Assembly: GCA_964608735.1 (NCBI GenBank)
Contig: CAZSPL010000122.1
Coordinates: 1-11,603 of the forward strand
Direction: 5' to 3'
DNA length: 11,603 bases
Source of the DNA: CAZSPL01 sp964608735
Lineage (GTDB): Bacteria > JAJVIF01 > JAPKYR01 > CAZSPL01
Every line of letters starts with the position of its first letter. Positions within the stretch are counted from its first letter, which is position 1. The notes under the pieces were generated by a model. It saw only the letters and a list, made by a program, of their open reading frames with translations, searched no databases and was not told the origin of the DNA. This document shows positions 1 through 6,113 of the stretch, one piece after another. A program made the position numbers and the translations under genes.

Positions 1-404
1 AGGGAATCGCCGTCATCGGAATCGGCCCGCCTGATATCAGCGATCCGTTTGGCAGCGCCCCCGCGAGGAAATTTGCGTATATCAACAAGAGCGGAACAAG
101 AATCACGGACATGGAATTTGACCAAGCTTCACCATTTTCAGAAGGCCTCGGCCTGGTTAAGATGAGCGGTACGGACGGGGATACATACGCATTCATGGAT
201 AAGGACGGCCAGATAGCCTTGCAACCCGATGTTGACTATGCTTCCTCCTTCTCGGATGGATTGGCGCTCATAAGAGTCAACAATAAATATGGTTTTATGG
301 ACAAGCTTGGCGAAATTGTGATAGAGCCGCGATTTCAGACGGGGGATTCATTCTCCGAAGGCCTCGCCGCGGTTCAGATCGATATGGACGAGTATGAGAG
401 TTAA
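1..404 (+). CDS. WG-repeat protein, 3' end (5' truncated)
   Basis: The reading frame is open from base 3 to the TAA at 402-404, so the gene begins before the window; the ATG at 111 is only an internal Met. About 133 residues are visible. They form repeating units of roughly 35-45 residues, each with an aromatic-[IM]-[ND]-K-x-G core (FAYINKSG, YAFMDKDG, YGFMDKLG) followed by a P/D-rich strand and a closing FSEGL or FSDGL motif. This is the pattern of WG/KWG-repeat (beta-propeller-like) proteins, though the Trp-Gly is replaced by Tyr-Ala or Tyr-Gly here. Such proteins are usually extracytoplasmic or peripheral and their functions are mostly unknown, so none is assigned. The last unit stops soon after FSEGLAAVQI, so the final repeat is incomplete. 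The stop codon overlaps that of the converging thiE. Family confidence is high; function is unknown. Confidence 0.85.
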   Translation, partial: GIAVIGIGPPDISDPFGSAPARKFAYINKSGTRITDMEFDQASPFSEGLGLVKMSGTDGDTYAFMDKDGQIALQPDVDYASSFSDGLALIRVNNKYGFMDKLGEIVIEPRFQTGDSFSEGLAAVQIDMDEYES

Positions 405-1045
405 CTGCCGGTCCGCTCAATGATACTTATCATCCGCCTTGCCGCACCCGCAACATCACGCGCTTCCATTATCGCCGATACGACAGCGATGCGCGCTTGA
501 CGTTTCGGACGCAGCAGCGTCGGCAGGTTCGATGCGTTTATCCCACCGAGAAAATAGACCGGGATATCGAGTTCGTCCGTGATTGCCCACAGTTGCCCGG
601 GTGAATGCGTCGCGAATGCGCTCGCCTTGTGCTTGAGCGGAAATGCAGGGCTGAGGGTTATGTAATCCGCCCCGTCCGATGCCGCCTGCAGCGCCTGTTC
701 CCGCGTATGCGCCGAAAATCCGATCAGCTTCGATTCCCCCATCAATTCGCGCGCCCGCGGAATGGGCATATCGTTTGCGCCGAGATGCACCCCGTCGGCA
801 CCGACATCGAGACACGCATCAACGAGGTCGTTCAATATCAGCAGGCCGCCGGCGTCGCGTATTCCCGGTAGTATCGCCGATGCAATCGCGCGGATTTCAT
901 CACCGGACAAATCGGGTTCGCGCAACTGGAACAGCCGGACCCCGCCGGTGATTGCATCGCGCACCACATCGGCGACATCGCGTCCGCCCGAACGATGCCG
1001 GTCGGTGATGAGCATCAAATTGAATTGAGAAATGTCGGGCTTCAA
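401..1045 (-). CDS. thiE: thiamine phosphate synthase family (ThiE/TenI-like)
   Basis: Predicted 214-residue TIM barrel of the ThiE/TenI family. ThiE joins HMP-pyrophosphate and thiazole phosphate to make thiamine phosphate in the cytoplasm. Visible motifs: LITD at 12-15, QLRE at 40-43, LND at 71-73, VGADGVHLG at 81-89 with D92, SAHT at 111-114, GADY at 125-128, SPAF at 132-135 with K140, GGI at 167-169 and VSAI at 189-192. Length fits ThiE (about 210). The residue after QLRE is Pro rather than the usual Lys that contacts substrate phosphate, and the TxTK loop reads PLKHK, so a TenI-like or altered role is possible. The start is TTG at 1045, overlapping the TGA of the FlhB-like gene, with GGGAAGG just upstream; an ATG ten codons later (1015) is the alternative. 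It is third in the minus-strand operon. No other thi gene is visible. Confidence 0.86.
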   Translation of the reverse strand: MKPDISQFNLMLITDRHRSGGRDVADVVRDAITGGVRLFQLREPDLSGDEIRAIASAILPGIRDAGGLLILNDLVDACLDVGADGVHLGANDMPIPRARELMGESKLIGFSAHTREQALQAASDGADYITLSPAFPLKHKASAFATHSPGQLWAITDELDIPVYFLGGINASNLPTLLRPKRQARIAVVSAIMEARDVAGAARRMISIIERTGS

Positions 1046-1356
1046 TTCCTTCCCGCCTTCCTCCCCGCTTTCTTTCCCGCTTTATTCCGTTTCTCTTTAT
1101 CCAACTGGTACACGAACGCCAGTATTTCCGCGACGGCGGTATATAATTCCTCGGGGATTTCATCGCCGATATCCAGCGCTATCAAAAACCCGATAAGCTC
1201 GCGGTCCTCGCGTATATGCACACCTGATTCACGCGCTATCTTGATGATGACATCGGCGAACCGCCCCAGCCCCTTGGCGACAAGCCGCGGCGCCCGGTGC
1301 CTCTCCGGGTCGTATGCCAACGCCACCGCGCGACGTATGTCTTCCCGTATCGCCAT
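1042..1356 (-). CDS. FlhB C-terminal-domain-like small protein
   Basis: A 104-residue stand-alone version of the cytoplasmic C-terminal domain of FlhB, the flagellar type III export switch protein (compare B. subtilis YlqH). Recognisable stretches are AVALAYD (10-16), RAPRLVAKG (21-29), IARESGVHI (40-48) and the long conserved block GDEIPEELYTAVAEILAFVYQL (64-85). There are no membrane helices and no NPTH autocleavage motif: the protein begins just downstream of where NPTH lies in FlhB. The tail (87-104) is Lys/Arg/Gly-rich with a KAGK/KAGR/KAGR pattern and is probably disordered. ATG at 1356 follows the TAG of the FliK-like gene directly (TAGATG), with GAAGG upstream, so the two are translationally coupled. 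Homologues commonly sit beside a FliK-like gene. The family is clear; the biological role of stand-alone forms is poorly known. Confidence 0.88.
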   Translation of the reverse strand: MAIREDIRRAVALAYDPERHRAPRLVAKGLGRFADVIIKIARESGVHIREDRELIGFLIALDIGDEIPEELYTAVAEILAFVYQLDKEKRNKAGKKAGRKAGRN

Positions 1357-1749
1357 CTATGCCTTCACATCCAACCCGCCGGTCAGCCCGCCGGTTTTCG
1401 GAATCTCCGCCTGTTCCGCGCTCGACGTCCGGCGCAGCACGCTTCGGAGCGACTTCACCTTCACTCCCCTGTCGGCGATTCTCACGCTCAAATCGGGCAG
1501 CCCGGCCTGGATATCGTTATGCGTGTCCTCGCGGTCGACGAGAAACACCGCCGAGAACCCCGCATCGCCGTATTCAAGCCCTATCTCGATGCGTCCCACT
1601 CCCTCGCCCTCGTATGTCATTCTCCCCCCCGCGGGAACTTCCTCGCCGCCGTCATCGCGACGCCTTATTCCCGGATGCATTGCCAGGCTCCCGCGCGATT
1701 CATTCTGCAATACGAATCCCACCACCGGGAGGTTCTCCGCGCCGGGACG
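1357..1749 (-). CDS. FliK-like protein, C-terminal part (cut by assembly gap)
   Basis: The minus-strand frame is open from the edge of the N run (1749) to the TAG at 1357-1359, giving 130 residues with no true start; the GTG at 1725 is internal. The sequence resembles the FliK C-terminal (hook-length control) domain: a glycine-containing strand (GRIEIGLEYGDAGFSAVFLV) followed by a helix, DIQAGLPDLSVRIADRGVKV, matching the usual LpxLRxxLxxxGl pattern. The tail is a short Gly/Lys-rich segment. It almost certainly continues the protein encoded at 1850-2831: same strand and family, and neither half has its missing end. The two halves are in different frames across the 100 N, which only means that the placeholder length is not the true gap length (a true gap of 3n+2 would restore the frame). 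FliK domains in this position beside an FlhB-like gene are typical of the YlqG-YlqH arrangement. Confidence 0.75.
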   Translation of the reverse strand, partial: RPGAENLPVVGFVLQNESRGSLAMHPGIRRRDDGGEEVPAGGRMTYEGEGVGRIEIGLEYGDAGFSAVFLVDREDTHNDIQAGLPDLSVRIADRGVKVKSLRSVLRRTSSAEQAEIPKTGGLTGGLDVKA

Positions 1750-1849
1750 NNNNNNNNNNNNNNNNNNNNNNNNNNNNNNNNNNNNNNNNNNNNNNNNNNN
1801 NNNNNNNNNNNNNNNNNNNNNNNNNNNNNNNNNNNNNNNNNNNNNNNNN
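1750..1849. other. assembly gap, exactly 100 N
   Basis: Exactly 100 unknown bases, a conventional placeholder for a scaffold gap of unknown length. It interrupts the FliK-like gene. Six-frame translations that run through it are artefacts on its far side. Confidence 0.99.
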
Positions 1850-2831
1850 TGAGCGATTCGTCACCGGCGAGAAATTCGATGAACCCCGGGATGACTTCCA
1901 GCGGAAGCGGCGATGTCGATGTCGCACTCGTCGCCGCCTGCATGCCGGGGAGTTCTTTCACCGCCGCCGCGAACTGCTCGAATATCGCCCGCAGCGGGTC
2001 GTCGGGATGCAGGCTCGATATATATTTCGGGATGAACGCCTGCAAGCCCCTTACCATAGCCGCTTCAACCCCGACCCGTTTCGATGCCGCCGCCGCATAA
2101 TTCGCCGCAACATCCACGGGCTCCCCCGCCTGAAACGGTTTGAGGGCTTCGGCGATGCGTCGCGCCAGAACCTGTATATCGACCGACGCCGCGTCCTGTC
2201 CGCGAAGATTCCCGAGCCGCGCGGCAATATTTGAAAGGTCGGCGGCCGATGGGTTTTTCAGCGCCGCTTCGGGGAGCGTTTCTCCGGGTGGAAGCGATGC
2301 GATGAATTCCCGCACCGACGCCAGCACTTTCGGGCTGATATCACCGCCGCGATTGATGAACCCGCGCAGCGCTTCGGATGCCGGGCCTTCTCCCTCCGGG
2401 TCTGCCTTGAGCGCCACCGCCGCCTGTATATTCACGCGGCTCGCGGCATAGCCCGCTTTGAGCAAATCTCCCGCGGCTTTGGAATGCGCCGAGTCGACCG
2501 GTAATTTCAGCGCGCCGAGAAGCTCCTTCACGCGGGATGGAAGCTCCGCGGCCTGTTGCTCCTGCGTGATACCTTCGCGACGCACGAACTGCAGCGTCAC
2601 GCGGCTCCCGGTGAATGCCGTCACGCGGAACGTCGCGATATCGCCGTCCTCCATGTCGATGGCGCTCTCGAACGGCATAGAGAACGAGCCGAAATTCAGG
2701 CGCGGACGTCCCTCCGCGACACCGGCGACGCGTCCGCGCAGCAACTGCCCCACGAACAGATGCATCTGCCGTTCGACAAAGTCCTGCGAGCGTTTCAGGA
2801 TAGCTACCTGGTCTATCTGCCCGGGTTCCAT
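1850..2831 (-). CDS. FliK-like protein, N-terminal part (cut by assembly gap)
   Basis: Starts at ATG 2831 and is open to the N gap, giving 327 visible residues. The first 25-100 residues contain GQLLRGRVAGV, AIDMEDGDIATFRV and SRVTLQFVRR. This is the small beta-rich module (outer strand with GRV, later DGD, then VTLQ) seen at the N-terminus of non-proteobacterial FliK-like/YlqG proteins. A long Ala/Leu/Glu-rich helical region follows, then a Ser/Thr/Pro linker near the gap. It is the first gene of an operon with the FlhB-like protein and thiE. The known role of FliK is to measure hook length and switch export specificity through FlhB; whether this divergent pair does so is inference. No Shine-Dalgarno precedes the ATG, and a TGCTATAAT promoter element lies only 9-17 nt upstream, so the mRNA may be leaderless. 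No other flagellar gene is in view. Confidence 0.75.
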
Positions 2832-2839
2832 TGAAAATG

Positions 2840-2848
2840 ATTATAGCA
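2840..2848 (-). promoter_or_regulatory. extended -10 promoter for the FliK-like operon
   Basis: The minus strand reads TGCTATAAT, a perfect -10 with the TGn extension; no good -35 is seen at normal spacing. The predicted transcription start is near 2833, two or three bases before the ATG at 2831. Confidence 0.6.
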
Positions 2849-2863
2849 TGTACAATTTCACCA

Positions 2864-2893
2864 TTGGCCTTGAGTGGGCAATTGAGATAGAAT
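2864..2893 (+). promoter_or_regulatory. sigma70-like promoter for argS
   Basis: TTGGCC (2864-2869), an 18 nt spacer, then TAGAAT (2888-2893). Transcription would start near 2900. That suits an argS start at ATG 2948 and argues against the upstream TTG at 2903. It is divergent from the FliK-like operon promoter, about 20-50 bp apart. Confidence 0.5.
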
Positions 2894-2947
2894 GACTCAT
2901 CATTGCGTCGCGTTTGTCAGCCTGACGACAGGGGATGCGTTAACCGG

Positions 2948-5041
2948 ATGAAACAAGATCTCGCCAGGGAAATAGAAAAACTTCTCGAGGAATTCAAGCT
3001 CCCGCAGTTCAGCGTCGATTTCCGCCCGATACCGTTCCCCGGAAGCTGGGGCTACGCATTCGCCGGCACATTCGCCATCGCCGGGCTGCTGGTCAAGTCG
3101 GATGATGCCCGGGCGCGCTGCCCGCGATATCAAGAGCTGTTCCCGCCCGGCGAAAAGCCCGATGTAAAACAAGCCGCGACGCGACTCGCCGAGATGCTCG
3201 CGGCAAGGATACGCGGCGGCTCGGTGATAGAGCGCGCCGTAGAGGAGAACGGCTATCTCAACCTCTACCTGAAACCGCAGCCGTATTCCGAGTCATTGCT
3301 GAACCGGATACTCGCCGACCCGGTGAACTGGTCGAAAGGCGCGCGACGGCAGGAACAGATAATGGTGGAGTACAGCCAGCCGAATACCCACAAGCGTTTC
3401 CACGTGGGCCACCTTCGTAATGCCTGCCTCGGCGCGACAATCATACGCGCGATGCGTCACGCAGGATTCCCCGTTATAGCGTCGAACTATTTCGGCGACA
3501 TCGGCGCGCATGTGATCAAGTGCCTCTGGGGACTTACCCGCTTCCATTCGGATAAATCCACCTGGCCGAAAGACCCGACCGCGATGGCGCAATTCCTCGG
3601 GGAAGTCTATGTCGATGCCGAGGAGCGCCTTGGCGAATCCATCAAGTTGAAGGAGCAGGCGGTCGAGATGATAAGGTCGGTCGTGGAGATGCGATGCAAG
3701 GTCGTGCCCGCGGCAAAAGCCGCCGCCCTGGCAGGCGAGCTTAGAGTTTTCCTCGACCAGAACGATATCGAATTCACCGAGAACATGGCGCGACAGGATT
3801 ACATCGACAACGTCAAGCGCTCGCTCGCGTTCCTTCGCGACGCCGCCGAGGGGATTCAGCGCGCCGACAAGGGGCCGCTTACATCGCTGATAAAACTCAT
3901 ATTGCGCTTCCTGCGAATAGAGCGTGAAGTTTTCGACTATGAAGAAAGCTGCCTCCTCGTGCACCAGCGGTGGGAAAAATCCGATTCCGAACTGATGGCG
4001 CTCTGGGAAAGCACGCGGGAAGCGAGCCTCCAGGATTTCCACCGCATTTATGACGACCTCGGATGCCCGTTCGATATAGAATTTTTCGAGAGCGAAGTCG
4101 AGCGCGAGGGAAAGAAGATGGTCGCCGCGTTGATAGAACGCGGCATCGCGGAGATCAGCCAGGGTGCCGCCGTGATGGACCTCGACAAGCTCACCGGCTC
4201 CAAGGAAGGCACCTATCGTGTGATGCTCCTGCTGCGAAGCGACGGCACATCGCTCTATTCCACCAAGGAAATCGCGCTCGCAAAGAGGAAATTCGACAAC
4301 TTCGAGCTCGACCGTTCCATCTACCTTGTCGCCGAACACCAGAGCTTCTATTTCAAGCAACTGTTCAAGGCGCTCGAATTGATGGGCTATGAATGGGCGA
4401 AGCGATGCATCCATGTCTCATTCGGCATGGTGACCCTTCCTGAGGGGAAGATGGCGTCCCGCAAGGGGAATGTCGTACTCTACGACGACCTCGTGAAGCG
4501 CATCCTCGATGAAGCGGCGAAGATCCTGTCCAGTAAACGCCCCGACCTTCCCGCCGCCGAAAAGGATAAGATAATCCGCGCGGTTGCATATGGCGGGCTG
4601 AAATTCGACATGGTCTCGGTGGAGAACCAGAAGTCGATCGTGTTCGACTGGGACCGGGCGCTCGATTTCGACGGCCGCGCCGCGCCGTATCTGCAATACG
4701 CCCACGCCCGCGCGTGCCGCATCCTCGAAGAAGCCGATGTCCCGAAGCGGGTCGATATTCCAAATGACATGCAGCTCACGCAGCAGGAAGTCGAACTGCT
4801 CAAGAAAATCGAGGAATTCCCATCGGTGGTCGAACGATGCGCCGCCGAATATACCGCCCACCACCTGTCGAACCACGCGTTCGAGCTGTGCCAGGCGTAT
4901 TCCGATTTCTACACCAACTGCCCGGTGCTCAAGAGCGATGAGCCGGTGCGAAATATACGCCTCGGCATCGTGGCGGCATTCAGGGCCACCCTTGCCGCGT
5001 CGCTCGGCATCATGGGCATCGACGCACCGGAGAAGATGTAG
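2948..5041 (+). CDS. argS: arginyl-tRNA synthetase with catalytic-domain insertion
   Basis: Class I aminoacyl-tRNA synthetase that charges tRNA-Arg. Numbered from ATG 2948 (697 residues), it has an N-terminal Add1-like region (1-125), EYSQPNTHKRFHVGH with the HIGH-type motif HVGH at 152-155, NYFGDIGAH (180-188) replacing the usual N..GDwGxQ, LVAEHQ (460-465), the KMSK-type loop KMASRKGN (501-508) and a C-terminal DALR anticodon-binding domain ending ASLGIMGIDAPEKM. Bacterial ArgRS is usually about 550-600 residues. The extra length lies mainly at about 235-340, between VYVDAEERL and LMALWESTREASLQDF, where relatives have only a few dozen residues; the N-terminal domain is also long. An in-frame TTG at 2903 would add 15 residues (MRRVCQPDDRGCVNR) that do not look like ArgRS, while AGGGGAT lies 11 nt before 2948. 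The first of the EamA-like genes follows 13 nt after the stop. Confidence 0.96.
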   Translation: MKQDLAREIEKLLEEFKLPQFSVDFRPIPFPGSWGYAFAGTFAIAGLLVKSDDARARCPRYQELFPPGEKPDVKQAATRLAEMLAARIRGGSVIERAVEENGYLNLYLKPQPYSESLLNRILADPVNWSKGARRQEQIMVEYSQPNTHKRFHVGHLRNACLGATIIRAMRHAGFPVIASNYFGDIGAHVIKCLWGLTRFHSDKSTWPKDPTAMAQFLGEVYVDAEERLGESIKLKEQAVEMIRSVVEMRCKVVPAAKAAALAGELRVFLDQNDIEFTENMARQDYIDNVKRSLAFLRDAAEGIQRADKGPLTSLIKLILRFLRIEREVFDYEESCLLVHQRWEKSDSELMALWESTREASLQDFHRIYDDLGCPFDIEFFESEVEREGKKMVAALIERGIAEISQGAAVMDLDKLTGSKEGTYRVMLLLRSDGTSLYSTKEIALAKRKFDNFELDRSIYLVAEHQSFYFKQLFKALELMGYEWAKRCIHVSFGMVTLPEGKMASRKGNVVLYDDLVKRILDEAAKILSSKRPDLPAAEKDKIIRAVAYGGLKFDMVSVENQKSIVFDWDRALDFDGRAAPYLQYAHARACRILEEADVPKRVDIPNDMQLTQQEVELLKKIEEFPSVVERCAAEYTAHHLSNHAFELCQAYSDFYTNCPVLKSDEPVRNIRLGIVAAFRATLAASLGIMGIDAPEKM

Positions 5042-5054
5042 GCATTGAAATAAC

Positions 5055-5531
5055 ATGCACGATGACGAGCGATCAAAACACAACCTCAAGGCGATACCGC
5101 TGATCGTCTTCGCGGTGACGATGATGGTCACCGGGCAGATACTCGAAAAGAAGGGCATCCAGGTGGTAAAACTCGCCGCCGGGGATGAATTCAGCTTCGC
5201 GACACACGTGTTGAGCATCCTGTTCAACCCCTATGTCCTCGCCGGGCTCGGGGTCTACTTCTTCAGCGCGATCACGTGGCTCATGGTGCTGAGTTCCGCG
5301 GACTTGAGCTTCGCGTATCCGTTCCTCGCCATAAGCTATGTCGCCATCATCATCGCAAGCCCGCTCGCGTTCCCCGGCCAGGAACCGTGGCCCGACACGT
5401 GGAAGATAGGAGCGGTACTTCTCATAATCGCCGGGGTGCTCGCTATGGCACAGGGGGAGAGGATCCGCGAGCGCAAAATGCGGAAACTGCTCGAAGGCCC
5501 GCCCGAACACGATAAGGGGGGTGAAAGCTGA
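5055..5531 (+). CDS. EamA/SMR-type four-helix membrane protein, first paralogue
   Basis: A 158-residue protein with four predicted membrane helices at about 12-30, 56-80, 83-106 and 115-133, and a charged cytoplasmic tail. The signature GQILEKKG (27-34) and ITWLMVLSSADLSFAYPFLA (73-92) match half-size drug/metabolite transporter superfamily proteins (SMR/EamA, including the ArnE/ArnF undecaprenyl-phosphate-aminoarabinose flippase subunits). Such proteins work as homo- or heterodimers. It starts 13 nt after argS and its TGA overlaps the ATG of the next gene by one base, so the two paralogues are probably co-translated subunits of one transporter. Where the partner has HEVIDGWK this copy has GQEPWPDTWK, so the third loop is different. 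The ribosome-binding site is weak (GGAG lies inside the end of argS), suggesting coupling to argS. The substrate cannot be told from sequence. Confidence 0.87.
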   Translation: MHDDERSKHNLKAIPLIVFAVTMMVTGQILEKKGIQVVKLAAGDEFSFATHVLSILFNPYVLAGLGVYFFSAITWLMVLSSADLSFAYPFLAISYVAIIIASPLAFPGQEPWPDTWKIGAVLLIIAGVLAMAQGERIRERKMRKLLEGPPEHDKGGES

Positions 5532-6007
5532 TGTCGGAAAACATCGCGACCATACCCCATATCGTCATCGCCGTAAGCCTCGGGGTGCTCGGGCAGGTGC
5601 TGATGAAGCTCGGGATGACGCAATACCGCCTCAACCCACCACCCGGCGCCACGGGCAGCTTTATCAAGGACCTGAGATACATCTTCCTCAATATGTGGGT
5701 GCTGCTCGGAATCGGCTCCTATGCCGTTTCCACGGTAATCTGGCTCTATGTCCTCACCAGGGCGGAGTTGAGTTTCGCATATCCATTCATTTCCATCAGC
5801 TACATCGCGGTGATACTCATCGGCCCCTGGCTGTTCCACGAAGTCATCGACGGATGGAAAGTGCTGGCGATCGTCCTGATAATCATGGGCGTGTTCGCGC
5901 TGACCGTCAGCGAGCGCATAGCGGAGAAGAAGGAGCAGGCGGAGCCGGTCGCCGCGGCGTATGTGGAACTCGCTGGAAGCGGGTGGGATTTCCCGGCATT
6001 TAATTAA
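5531..6007 (+). CDS. EamA/SMR-type four-helix membrane protein, second paralogue
   Basis: Also 158 residues and clearly paralogous to the preceding gene. GQVLMKLG (21-28) and VIWLYVLTRAELSFAYPFIS (69-88) align with the same segments of its neighbour. Predicted helices are at about 8-26, 52-76, 79-100 and 108-126; a hydrophilic tail of about 30 residues ends GWDFPAFN. HEVIDGWK (103-110) keeps the Glu-x-x-x-x-W spacing common in EamA proteins. The start ATG overlaps the upstream stop (TGATG) and is preceded by a GGGGG run, giving coupled translation. The tandem pair of different half-size subunits suggests an obligate heterodimer in opposite membrane orientations, as known for paired SMR proteins and ArnE/ArnF; substrate specificity is not inferable. 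No terminator follows; the next gene appears to have its own promoter. Confidence 0.87.
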   Translation: MSENIATIPHIVIAVSLGVLGQVLMKLGMTQYRLNPPPGATGSFIKDLRYIFLNMWVLLGIGSYAVSTVIWLYVLTRAELSFAYPFISISYIAVILIGPWLFHEVIDGWKVLAIVLIIMGVFALTVSERIAEKKEQAEPVAAAYVELAGSGWDFPAFN

Positions 6008-6013
6008 AAATGA

Positions 6014-6042
6014 TTTACATCCTGACTTAAATCTGCTAAATT
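6014..6042 (+). promoter_or_regulatory. sigma70-like promoter for the PKD lipoprotein
   Basis: TTTACA (6014-6019), a 17 nt spacer, then TAAATT (6037-6042) in an AT-rich patch right after the stop of the second membrane protein. The predicted start is near 6049, leaving a leader of about 65 nt. Confidence 0.5.
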
Positions 6043-6113
6043 TTCTAATTCGATGCGGGGGGCGTGTCCGCATCGCGAAAGTATGCATTGCTTTTTATGG
6101 AGGACAATTACTG

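Noticed and set aside
995..2234. Long plus-strand frames opposite the FlhB-like and FliK-like genes
   Set aside because: Arg/Ser/Pro-rich antisense shadows of GC-rich genes, partly bridged by the N run.
3293..4414. 373-codon minus-strand frame inside argS
   Set aside because: A shadow of the argS codon pattern; the opposite strand has HVGH, KMASRKGN and DALR motifs in frame.
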